Shown here: piece after piece, positions 10,286 through 18,820 of the stretch
Layout: each line of letters begins with the position of its first letter
How positions within the stretch are numbered: the stretch's first letter is position 1
Origin: Lunasporangiospora selenospora
Lineage: Eukaryota > Mortierellomycota > Mortierellomycetes > Mortierellales > Mortierellaceae
Reading direction: 5' to 3'
Assembly: GCA_015680635.1 (NCBI GenBank)
Contig: JAABOA010000064.1
Span: 1-22,957 of the forward strand
DNA length: 22,957 nt
The notes under the pieces: model-generated
The model's input: only the letters and a program-made list of their open reading frames with translations
Database searches by the model: none
What the model was told of the DNA's origin: nothing
Made by a program: the position numbers and the translations under genes

Positions 10286-10588
10286 ATGCTTCATGCTCTT
10301 GAACATGCTTCGATAGTTGAAATCTTATAACATAAAGGGTTCGGGAAACACCCCTATCGGTGTGATTCTTGCAATCATTTGTTGGAACCAAAAAAAAAGA
10401 GAATATTTTGAATAGTTGTATTTCTATTTCCTGGGGGAGGGTGTACCCCTTAAGCTATGCTTTGTATCTGCGTGTGTGTATGTTTTTTTTTAAGAAAAGT
10501 CTTTGGATTGATTTTTAAAGGGTCTTATTCCTTTTTGTCATGATGTTACAACATCCACCAATCATCTGGATCCTTCACTCTATGAGGA
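10286..10588 (+). promoter_or_regulatory. Short shared spacer: P0 3' end and next promoter
   Basis: About 300 nt separate the P0 stop from the next ATG. The T-rich stretch near 10480-10540 is promoter-like. An ATG at 10582 starts a short frame that overlaps the real start out of frame and ends at TAG 10609, a potential upstream reading frame. Confidence 0.45.
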
Positions 10589-11611
10589 ATGAGTTCACAG
10601 GGAAACAATAGCCATTCACCCCCGTCCAATCAAAGTCGAGAAGGATCGACTTCTTTTGGACAATTCAACACCCAAGGCGCGTCATCGCACGACCAGAATC
10701 CATCAGCATTCGGATGGGCTCCAGGGATGCCTCCCGTACTTTCTTTTCGCTCGTTTCATGAGGCCCACTTTTCACCCTCGAGAAAGTACGCCTTTTTTGC
10801 ACAGCATGCTGGCATGCCATGGACCTATGGCGCACCTCTTGTTCATGGGCCCCCAGTCATTAATGATACTGTAACGGCTTCAAGTAGTGAGGCGAGGTTG
10901 GAAGAAATGCATCAAAGAACAGCGGGTAGCTCTTATCAAGGACCAAACAACCACAACATCCGTTATGGTGTAGCGCCACTATCAGATCAGGAACGGGAGG
11001 AAGAGGGAGAGGAAGAGGAAAAGGAAGAAAGGGCGGAAAATCCAATGGGACTCAGCGCAGAGGCGTTCGCCATCTTTGAATTCTCCAGAAAGTTTCGAGA
11101 AGAAAAGGCACGCGCAGCTCAACAAGAGGCTGAGCTAGCCAGGAAAAAGAAAAGGAAACGACAGGGATTAAGAACCGGAGACCAAAAGAGACTGAATAGT
11201 TCATTTGCTGGATCTAAAGTCGGTCCTGACAGGAATGATATCATGGTCAAGGAGGGTAATCTTGAAGAGAATGACCTCGACGACGATGACGATGACGACG
11301 ACGATGATGATGAGGACAGCTCTTCAGAGGCTCAAGATGAACCATCCGTCACCGATATTACTTTTATGACTAAAAGGAAGCGGTATCGCGACAAGATCCG
11401 ACAGCGACTCTATTCTGAACAGGCATGCTCTTTAAGCGCAGAGGCACAGAAGCAGGTCAAGGAACAACGACAAAAGGTTGATATGCTTGAATCCATGTTG
11501 AACCAGACCTACAGGAGCAGTCTCGCATCACTCCCGTCAGCTTCCAGTCTAAAAGAGAAAGGGACCCAGCCCAAGGTCGTATACTGGCCCGGATTGCCCC
11601 TGCGCTGCTGA
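10589..11611 (+). CDS. Acidic, Lys/Arg-rich, probably nuclear protein, 340 aa, unknown
   Basis: A single-exon frame with a true ATG at 10589 and TGA at 11609. Residues 1-100 are Ser/Asn/Gln/Pro-rich and probably disordered. An acidic stretch (about 134-150) precedes a conserved-looking helical segment, GLSAEAFAIFEFSRKFREEK (154-173), and a basic cluster ARKKKRKRQ (184-192) of nuclear-localisation type. An 11-Asp run (231-241) is followed by a second basic helix TKRKRYRDKIRQR and a Gln/Lys coiled-coil-like stretch. The end reads VVYWPGLPLRC. The layout (disordered, basic, acidic, helical) fits a nuclear or nucleolar protein such as a chromatin or ribosome-assembly factor, but I do not recognise the family. 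It lies head to tail with P0, separated by 304 nt. A second model for its 3' end is given in the findings. Confidence 0.75.
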   Translation: MSSQGNNSHSPPSNQSREGSTSFGQFNTQGASSHDQNPSAFGWAPGMPPVLSFRSFHEAHFSPSRKYAFFAQHAGMPWTYGAPLVHGPPVINDTVTASSSEARLEEMHQRTAGSSYQGPNNHNIRYGVAPLSDQEREEEGEEEEKEERAENPMGLSAEAFAIFEFSRKFREEKARAAQQEAELARKKKRKRQGLRTGDQKRLNSSFAGSKVGPDRNDIMVKEGNLEENDLDDDDDDDDDDDEDSSSEAQDEPSVTDITFMTKRKRYRDKIRQRLYSEQACSLSAEAQKQVKEQRQKVDMLESMLNQTYRSSLASLPSASSLKEKGTQPKVVYWPGLPLRC

Positions 11612-12178
11612 AGGATGCTTTTCTTTCGGAAGGAATTGAAAAAGAAAAGGGTAAGTACTTTAATTCACTTTTCATCCAAAAAAAAAAATATCCCGACGAT
11701 AAACCATCATCCCAAGCAAAGAGCGACTCTATATTCTCACGATGATGAAGAAACCAGATTCATCCTTGTTCTCGAAGTGTTTAAAGATAAAAAAAAGTGC
11801 ATACAGCATTTCTTTTTCTTTAATCCTCATGAAGACAAACCTTTGGCCTTTTTTTAACTGAGTGAGATAATCTACTCTCTTTCTTGACCTTGGACTCCCA
11901 CACTCCTTCCCCCCCTCTTCCTCCTCCTTCTCCCGGGCCACTGCTGAAATAAGTCTATTGTGATTTATTTTGATCAAAGTCACTGACTCAACTTGAATCC
12001 TCCTTGAAACAATGCTATCTAGTGAATTCAAAGGACTTGGGGCCACCATTTTTTGGACATTGCAGAACAGCGAGACTTTTATAAGAAATTTCATTCCAAT
12101 TAACACAATAGCACTGCAATTACATTGGTATTTTATAAGTGTTGCCCAAGCTAGAGGTATAAAAAAAGATAATAAAGG
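11612..12178. other. Intergenic region without a clear gene
   Basis: A/T-rich with a CT-rich tract near 11905-11940. A GTAAGT donor at 11651 belongs to the alternative 3' model of the preceding gene. A minus-strand frame (about 12094-11729) is open but of poor composition and is not called. Confidence 0.4.
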
Positions 12179-13245
12179 TCAACTTTGATAGAGATCTAAT
12201 GCTGCTTTGACCAATGCACCGAGTAGATCGACTACTTTATCTGATCCAGTTTCGTCTCGTGCTTGTTGGTGTTGCTGCTCGGCCAAGACTTCTGCTTCTT
12301 CATCCTCTGCTTCTTGGAAGAGCACCACTCAATTTGCTTCCTCGAGCCCTACCTGCATTTGCTCGACTTCATATCGAGGAAACTCTTCTTCATCTTGGTC
12401 AACCTCAATGTCTTTGGAGGGCTCCTCGGTGGCAATTACCTCGAGTTCTTCGTCAGAAGATGAGGCGTCACTGATCTCAGGGAGGGACTCGATGGCAGAA
12501 ATATCATCTGCTGCATCAACTAGGGCTTCGGAATCGGACTCGAGCCCAGATTCTTCTTCAGAGATGGTCTCCAAATGTCAGACTGGTTCAAGGTAGAAGA
12601 AGAACCCGCCTCGACAGCCAAAAGCTCAACTTCTGTGGTCAGCTTCTTGCCCGTAGTCTTGTTACGGGCCTTGAACTCGTCCAAGATATCCAAAAGACTC
12701 TTACTCTTTCTGATCACCTCCTTGCAGATCGAGGCATCTCCCTCGGATTCGACAGAGTCAACTCAGAACATGGTCTTGGTCAGGCTCTCCTCAGTCATCA
12801 AGATCTGGTTCTTTATCGTGTTGGAGCCCTGGACGATCCGGTCCAACTCGGTGGCGAGGCCGTCGAGAACGGATTCGATGAGGTTGAGGTCAAAGCGCCT
12901 CCGATTCAGAGTCCGAGACTGCTGCTTTGCCTTGGATTCCTTGATAGCCTTGGCCCTAACCTGTGGCTGTGCTTGTGCATGGGCCTGAGCCTAGGCTGAG
13001 TCTGGGCCTTTGCCTTGCAGGCTTGAACTCGAGCTTGAGCAAGCGATCGATGATGCTGATACTCTTGTTCTATCTCTCGGCGTCTATATTTTCTCTGTGC
13101 AACTCCTAGTGTTTGGGATTCATTTCTTCATGGCCTTGATCTTTGTGCGACCCTCTCCTCTTTTCAGGAATCCCTTGAACTTTTTGGTGGCCCCTCTACT
13201 CTTTTGCCATCTCCCCCATCCCCTTGCTTTTCCTTTGGACGGCAT
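12179..13245 (-). pseudogene. Decayed gene, Lys-rich N-terminus and acidic C-terminus
   Basis: Reading on the minus strand from ATG at 13245, a coherent protein of roughly 350 residues can be followed through changing frames. It has a basic N-terminus (MPSKGK…, FKGFLKRGEGRTKIKAMKK), a Gln/Ala/Lys-rich segment, a helical part (RRRFDLNLIESVLDGLATEL, then IRKSKSLLDILDEF), an acidic Ser/Glu/Asp-rich part (ISEEESGLESDSEAL, SDASSSDEELEV) and a tail ending LVKAALDLYQS before TGA at 12181-12179. Lesions: TGA after KAMKK (about 13120), stops and shifts between about 13110 and 12960, TGA after TKTMF (about 12765), a frameshift near 12585, and TGA at 12331-12329 after which the same frame continues 49 codons to a natural stop. 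None of these breaks has splice signals around it. The domain order suggests a nuclear protein; family not recognised. It is divergent from gene X, sharing 13246-13600 as upstream region. Confidence 0.75.
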
Positions 13246-13600
13246 ACTCGAGTCCGTTCTTTCCCTATGATTCCCCAACTGCATTATGCATGTCATGCTC
13301 GCTGACCCTTGGGCAAGACAGCGTGCCCTTATTTTTGACCACCCCCTGTCCCTCCTTTCTCCGCATGTCCTTTTGGTCCTCTCTTTGCAAATTATCCCTG
13401 GTTATTTTAGTCAATCTGCTCTGGACTCTTCACTCCCTAATGTTTTAGGTGCCCACAACGTTTCTCGTTCATAGCCCAATGTGAAAACTCTGTTCCCCGT
13501 CTCCATTTCCAACTCTTCTATCTCCCTACATCATTCTCTGTCACACTCGTCCCTCTTCTTATTTCACTAATAGCGTAGAGCTACTTCCCTCTTGGCTGCC
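13246..13600. promoter_or_regulatory. Divergent upstream region with pyrimidine-rich block P1
   Basis: The region lies between the minus-strand pseudogene and the first gene X exon. Its right part (about 13366-13577) is C/T-rich and aligns by eye with 18111-18341 and 21249-21461, for example the word TTATTTT-GTCAA-CT-C followed by ACTCCC-T, GAAAACT and a final AGCGTAG. This marks the left edge of the threefold tandem array. Confidence 0.55.
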
Positions 13601-15560
13601 ATGGAGCCTACCTATTCGTTTGAATTCGATTTCACGCCCGGATTGATCGAGAAACTGGCATTCAGCAAGATGCCACCTGGCGATGACAGTCTAATCCTCG
13701 AGCGCGCCCCTGCAGTATTTGAACAGTTGGAGTCTTCAGTCCCCACCAGATGAGAGGATACTTACTTTGCTCTAAAAACCCTTTCAGGATATGAACTAGC
13801 TGTAGTCTGGTCGATCAGTCCTAGGCTCTCATTTCCTGCCCAATTATGAATCATATTGTCCAAACGGGAAATCCAGAAGACGGTTTGCCGTGTATGTCAT
13901 CAAAGAGGGGGATGGTAAAGGGGCTAGATTCTCAATTGGAACGACCATAATGAATATAGTATTGGTAAAGAACATTTGCTGGTACAGAACCAAGTGAACG
14001 ACAATCTCAAAAGAGACTAGGTAATTCAAGATGAATCAGAACCATCATATTACTCTGTTCATGCTACGGATACTGTTTTGTTGGCCATACTAAAGAGCCA
14101 TTGCACTTTTTCATTTCACATTATTGTCTCCAGGTATGCGTCAAACTTCAGGCAGCGGTCAAGGCCCATAACATGTGAGGGACAAATCAGTTCGATGGCA
14201 CCGCCTACCAAAGACTCAATGACATTGGCATCGGGTGCCACACCCTCCGATATCAATGCTTATGTAAATTTCCGTGATAGATGTCTCAAGTGATACAAAA
14301 CTTGGAATTTAGATAAAATAGAAAGGCCGTGCTTCCAATTGAAGGCTTCGAACAGCTCCTAAGTCAAAGGCAACATGCCTGTGGCCAAGCTGATCATGAA
14401 CAGAGCTTCCATGTTGGAAAAGCACGAGGACTAAGAATAACTGTCAACAAAAATAGAGCTTGAGGATAAACCAAACCACTATCATACTGTTGACCTCGTG
14501 CACTCTGATGGCTTTTATGTCAATCAGACTCTGAACTGTTCACCTAGTACATAGCTTGATCACGCAATCATCCGGTATAGATCAGATCTGCGTGTACGCG
14601 CCAATTTAGGTGTTCTAGACCTGCTGACCCTGTTTCCCGGTACATCTTTTTCTAATAGACACTTTACTTTCACCTATTACTCTTTGCCAGACTCATAGGC
14701 AGCCCTTGGAAAATCAAAGTCCATCACATTATGATAACTATCTGTTTTGTTCTCAAGTAACTACTTTGTTCTTTGATCTCCTTTCGGCAAAATTCCACGG
14801 GTCAGAGACCGGTTGATTGCAAATTTGGATGTCAATACTCTCGGCCATGGTACAAAATTGACCCTGCATACGTGAATATTGGTGCAGCATGTCACCAGCT
14901 TTATATCATTGCTCAGAAACGTGACCAGCAGGATTGTCTCTTTTTTGTCTAGGGGATAAAAAGACTAGAAATTCTCAAAAAGTTTGTGCCAGAGTCAAAC
15001 AATCAAATTCAGCGACAGCGGGTGTAGGTACGATAAATTTCCCATGAAATAGAGGGGTCTCTAATATTGATTTGAGAGACCAGGCATTACTGAACTGTGA
15101 GATCTAGTTCAGAACAGGATGAGTGTCATGTCAGCACATTGAACTCAAGAAGTCCAGACTATTCTTAGTGATAGAAACACCTTCAGTAGCTGAAAATGCA
15201 GGTATGATAATGCAGCTTTGTGGGGAGATGCTGTTGGTGTAGAGATGCGCCTATGAGATCTTTCTGTTTACTATAGCTCCATTTAGGTTTCGTCGGGATC
15301 GTCTACCAAGGCAGATCTATGGGCGAGATCGCTGCTGCTGAAGAGATGATATCGTGGATGATGCATCCTCCTCGAACTTGTGGGGACTTGGAGGAGCTTA
15401 TGGAAGATGGCTCGCCAGCACTCAATGCCAAAAGCGACAAGGAGTCATCATGAGAATGGCCAAGCCTGTGCGAGACGTATCCTAATACATCCTAATACAC
15501 AATACACATTAAACTACAATCCACAAGTGGCCCCAGGACAACGTGACCTGGCGCCCTCGA
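13601..15560 (+). pseudogene. Gene X, unit 1: longest but broken multi-exon copy
   Basis: Fragments in order: ATG at 13601 with 50 codons (MEPTYSFEFDFTPGLIEKL… to TGA 13751); a relic near 14370-14545 reading MPVAKLIMNRASMLEKHED, two in-frame stops, then NHYHTVDLVHSDGFYV; an exon ending LLTLFPG with donor GTACAT at 14640; a relic near 14865-14950 (ACHQLYIIAQKRDQQDC); YDNAALWGDAVGVEMRL near 15205; and a last exon from 15287 after acceptor ATTTAG (FVGIVYQGRSMGEIAAAEE…). In that exon one A is missing near 15430 relative to unit 2, which shifts the frame, and a TAA follows. The first exon may have lost its donor: AG|ATGAG stands at 13749 where AG|GTGAG would be expected, ahead of an acceptor-like CCTTTCAG near 13792. 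Family not recognised. Clearly dead in this unit. Confidence 0.6.
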
Positions 15561-16150
15561 TGAGACGGGGTAGAGAAGCGTAGCTCTTGTCCATTGTGCG
15601 TTATTACATAACAAAATCTCTCCAATCATTTGGCATCACTCTTTGCGATTGGCAGAATCAAAAGATGGATCAAAGTCTCTGTGATAACATGCAAGGACCA
15701 TGAACAAATACTGCCGAGGTAACATCATTAAAGGGTGATGAAGGAGTAGGCACAGTGTAGTATACAGGTGCATGAACAAGGGGTAGTGTAGATGCATGGA
15801 TGCAGAAAAATATATTCCTGTCTACCCGTCACAAAACTGAGGTTTCAAACACCCTTTCCCAAATGGATATCATTTCTCTTGATTCTCTTTCCCGAGACTC
15901 CTCCAGCATGAATCTTTTGTTGTAGTCACCAAAGGGTGTATAGGTTGTCTCTCGTATTTTTTTTATCCTCGGACTATTTTCAGCTGGATCGTACTGTCTC
16001 CTGCCCTTTTCACTCGCCCCTAGACCTAGACTGTTCATCGTCTTGTTATTGCCTGGATCCGCAAATATCTCATTCATACTTACCTTGCGTTTAGAATATT
16101 TTCGACCTGAGAGAGAGCTCGATCGGCTTGTCTTACTTACCAGTCACCCT
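15561..16150 (+). promoter_or_regulatory. Distal upstream region of lectin A
   Basis: Non-coding. Parts align with unit 2: the segment with TCCAATCATTTG and GCAGAAAAA (15620-15840 against 18890-19030) and a T-rich tract with TTGTCTC/GTCTCC (15935-16060 against 19400-19520). Just before the TATA box, the words GAGAGAGA and CCAGTCAC (16109-16147) are kept in both units. Confidence 0.45.
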
Positions 16151-16154
16151 TGGG

Positions 16155-16162
16155 TATATAAA
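16155..16162 (+). promoter_or_regulatory. TATA box of lectin A
   Basis: TATATAAA within TTGGGTATATAAAGTAGG. The same element sits at 19615-19622 in front of lectin B, with conserved flanks (CCAGTCAC before, AATGTACCCATTCT after), while most other intergenic sequence has diverged. This supports a working core promoter. Confidence 0.75.
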
Positions 16163-16313
16163 GTAGGGTTAATGTACCCATTCTCGTGTAACTCAAGACA
16201 GAACCCATTCCTACTCCATCCCTTCAGACTCACTACAACGCTCCTATACTCCACGTCCGAGATACACTCACCAATAACGCTCACAGCACACGCAAAATCT
16301 CGACCAAACCCTG

Positions 16314-16433
16314 GTAGGGGCCATCACCATGATGTTTAGAGCGCACGAAATATCTATTGGCCGTTCTCAAAGATTTTCCTAACCTTTCTTGTCCATTGTT
16401 GCTCCCACCAACCAAACCTTAGCCCAACAACAG
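16314..16433 (+). other. Probable intron in the lectin A leader
   Basis: Donor CTG|GTAGGG, branch-like CCTAACC (16378-16384) and acceptor CAACAG ending at 16433, ten nucleotides before the ATG. The matching positions in unit 2 (19728-19845) have the better donor GTAAGG. If unspliced, the leader would contain a 17-codon upstream frame starting ATGATGTTT, whose TAA overlaps the branch motif. Confidence 0.5.
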
Positions 16434-16443
16434 ATCCCACAAA

Positions 16444-16968
16444 ATGAAACTGCATCTGACATTGTTGATCGTCGCCAGTGCAGTCGTCCATTCCACTCTC
16501 GCTAAATTTGGGCCACCTAATCGTCTTAGGGTTCGCATCAATGGCAACCAGTGTCTTGGCTCAGAGGGGAACAGTGCTGCAGGCACCCAAAATGGAAAGA
16601 GTCCTATCTTTTGGCCCTGCAGTGATTCACCCGGAAGAAACGCATACTGGATGTACGATGTAGAGACTGGCCAGCTTGTCAGCCAAGCAAATCCTTCGCA
16701 GTGCCTTGGCTCGAGGGGGAACAGCGCTGACGGCACAAGAAATGGGATGAGTCCCATTTTTTATTCGTGCTCGGGTTCACCTGGAAAGAATGCTGTTTGG
16801 AGGTACGATCCAACCACAGGTCATCTCGTCACCGAAGCCGACCCAAAGCAGTGCCTTGGCTCGAAGGGAAACAGCGCTGGCGGCACAAGAAATGGAATGT
16901 CTCCTATTTTTTGGTCCTGTGCAAGCTCACCTGGAAACAATGCGGTTTGGAGATGGTCCCGCACCTGA
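16444..16968 (+). CDS. Secreted ricin-B-type (beta-trefoil) lectin A, 174 aa
   Basis: Intact frame from ATG at 16444. Residues 1-20 (MKLHLTLLIVASAVVHSTLA) form a clear signal peptide with an A-x-A-like cleavage site. The mature part consists of three repeats in exact register of 50 residues, starting at Q36, Q86 and Q136: QCLGS-G-S, GT-NG-SPIF, a second Cys 22 residues after the first, SPG-NA-W, then YD-TTGHLV. This is the layout of ricin B-type QxW repeats: one disulfide per repeat, the aromatic core Trp, and three repeats closing one beta-trefoil. Such lectins bind galactose or GlcNAc-type glycans, but the sugar-contact residues cannot be assigned here. No catalytic or toxic domain is attached, so it is a lectin-only secreted protein, plausibly acting in defence or surface recognition. 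It is nearly identical in layout to lectins B and C downstream, which arose by tandem duplication. Confidence 0.88.
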   Translation: MKLHLTLLIVASAVVHSTLAKFGPPNRLRVRINGNQCLGSEGNSAAGTQNGKSPIFWPCSDSPGRNAYWMYDVETGQLVSQANPSQCLGSRGNSADGTRNGMSPIFYSCSGSPGKNAVWRYDPTTGHLVTEADPKQCLGSKGNSAGGTRNGMSPIFWSCASSPGNNAVWRWSRT

Positions 16969-18110
16969 TAATCCCCAGTTCACAAAATTCCAGAATCGGC
17001 TCTAGAGTTGCATCGTCGCTCACACAAATCATGGCTTTCTAAGGATGTTTGTCCGCAATTGAAAGTCTTCAAAATAAAATATTCAATTTCTTGGCTACTA
17101 TTTGAATGTCGTTTTCAATGGACAGGTCTATATATTTCCTTCTCCCTCGCTCCTTCGTGGCTCAAAGCATCAATAATTCACAGACTTTCAAGATTGAATC
17201 AGCCGGGCTAAAAAAGAGAAAAAAAATAGAAATCCATGCAACAATGGCCTGGATCTCACCACCTCATGGCGACAAGGCTACTCCACAACTTACAAACACC
17301 CATTGCCTAAAAGCCCATTGTAATGGATTCATCTCTTCTAATATTTGGAAAAGGGTAAAAGTAGTCTTTCCATTACCCATGTGATCCTGACTAGTGTGGT
17401 TCAGGAGCAAAGGCTCAATCTGTATCCAACTAGATATCGTAATCGACGCGTCCTAGGATAATTTCAAGATGATCTCCACTTCTCCAGCCTAAGTCTCCAG
17501 ATGCTAGCGTAGCAAGGTTACTCTTGATGCAATCAAGACGGATACTTGCCGTTGCAGCTTTATTGTCCATTCTCCCTATCTCTGTATGCCTCTACGAAAC
17601 ACATTCCACGAGTCTTTATCTCTCTACGCTGCCGCTCCTAATAGCCATAGTACACGCGCTGCATTCTCAGAACTGGACAAAAAAAAGAATAAAGCCTGGA
17701 ATGGTAGAGGAAGGGATGAGCATTAGAATTAGCCTACTCGTCTAGAAAGACGAATAAGAGAGGTTCACTTTTGTTTTAAGAGTGAGATGGGCCGAGCCTT
17801 GTGGCCAGCTGTAGACTACATTCTATGGATCCGAGTTCCGGATTCGTCAGGTCAAATAAAAGGAGGACGAAATGGATGAGAAAACCAAGATCGCCGAATT
17901 GCAGTGCCCTTATTTTCTCTCAATGCTATTTCTAGTCATCCACGCTATTTTTTTTAGTTCGCCCCTTGGTCTCAATGATCTTCATCTTTTGGGCCGCCTC
18001 CTTCACTCTTCACATATCCATTACCCTTTTTTTCGCGATCCATTTTTTCTATTGATTGAATCCCCTGTCCTCTCCTCTAGTTGTTATTGTTGTTATTGTT
18101 TTTTTCACTT
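16969..18110 (+). other. 3' flank of lectin A and spacer to unit 2
   Basis: It begins with the 3' UTR (AATAAA at 17072-17077, matching 20486-20491 behind lectin B). The rest aligns in pieces with the flank of lectin B, including ATGCAATCAAGAC at 17527. The ATG-started frames at 17527 and 17872 are not conserved in unit 2 and are not called as genes. Confidence 0.45.
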
Positions 18111-18341
18111 CTTCTCTTGGTGCATTCGGCAAAATCTTGTTTCAGCACGCTCCTCTTTCTTGGCATCCTTGTGAACCTCTTTTCTCTATTTGCCCTTTGA
18201 TCCTCTCTAAATGTCCATGGTTATTTTGACTACCCTGTCCGTGAACTTTTACTCCCTTCATTTGTAGTGTATCCTCGACCTTCTTCGTCTTGGTCCAAAT
18301 ACGAAAACTCATCCCGATTTATTTTCTCTCTCCAAGCGTAG
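18111..18341 (+). repeat. Pyrimidine-rich block P2
   Basis: C/T-rich, ending CTCTCTCCAAGCGTAG. Closely related to 21249-21461 (P3), which ends with the same word, and more distantly to about 13366-13577 (P1). In unit 1 the block lies directly before the first exon of gene X, so it is probably the old gene X promoter. Confidence 0.6.
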
Positions 18342-18417
18342 TGCACAGTAGATATAGCTTGATCACGTTATACGCCTGCCCGTAGATTGGCTCTGTGCGC
18401 ACGCGTCTATTACACAG

Positions 18418-18820
18418 TTCTTGGGATACTGACCCTGTGTCCAGGTACATTTTTTTTCTATTACTATTTGGCACACTCTTAGTTAACTCACAATCTATTA
18501 CAAAAACCATTTGTTTAATTTTTAAACACCATATTGACTCCCCTTTTTCATCCAAACTCCATTTAGGTTTTGTCCAGGTTAGCTACCAAGCCAGAGCTTT
18601 GGGCAGGATCGCTGCTGCTAAAGAGATAATATCGAGTATGATGCGTCCTCCTCGAACTTGTAGGGACTTGGAGGTTCTTATTGAAGATAGCTCTCTAGCA
18701 CTCAATGCCAAAAAGCGACAAGGAGTCATCGTGAGGATGGTCAAGCCTGTGCGAGACGTTTCTACCCTACATTTCAATGCACAATATACCTCAACCTACA
18801 ATCCACAAGCGGTTCCATGA
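18418..18820 (+). pseudogene. Gene X, unit 2: last two exons only, frame intact
   Basis: A 27-nt exon (18418-18444, after acceptor TTACACAG) and the last exon (18567-18820, after acceptor CCATTTAG) join across a 122-nt GT-AG intron to read LGILTLCPG then FVQVSYQARALGRIAAAKEI, a conserved-looking middle (MMRPPRTCRDLEVLIEDSS), and an end at NPQAVP before TGA. Unlike unit 1, the last exon has no lesion over 84 codons. All exons upstream of it are missing from unit 2, although the pyrimidine block that precedes gene X is still present about 80 nt upstream. It could therefore be a relic, or the end of a transcript that is still spliced. Family not recognised. Confidence 0.55.

Larger units (their letters stand above)
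13366..18110 (+). repeat. Tandem unit 1: block P1, gene X remnant, lectin A, 3' flank
   Basis: The first and longest of three diverged direct repeats. It is recognised by the same order of landmarks in each: pyrimidine block ending AGCGTAG, a gene X exon ending LTLxPG, the gene X last exon (units 1 and 2), the lectin promoter, the lectin gene, a 3' flank with AATAAA, and a flank with ATGCAATCAAGAC. Boundaries are approximate because divergence is substantial. Confidence 0.7.

Noticed and set aside
11729-12094. Minus-strand frame downstream of the 340-aa gene
   Set aside because: A/T-rich, Phe/Lys-rich composition, no splice or promoter support. Possible but not supportable.
12207-12596. 129-codon Ser-rich plus-strand frame
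   Set aside because: Antisense of the acidic Ser/Glu/Asp-rich part of the minus-strand pseudogene.
17527-17745. 72-codon frame with a signal-like start (MQSRRILAVAALLSI)
   Set aside because: The homologous sequence in unit 2 (ATG at about 20844) stops after 23 codons and its differences do not respect the frame, so conservation does not support coding.
17872-18174. 100-codon plus-strand frame starting MDEKTKIAEL
   Set aside because: The first part lies in sequence not shared with unit 2 and the rest is a C/T-rich tract; no conservation, Phe/Ser/Cys-rich composition.
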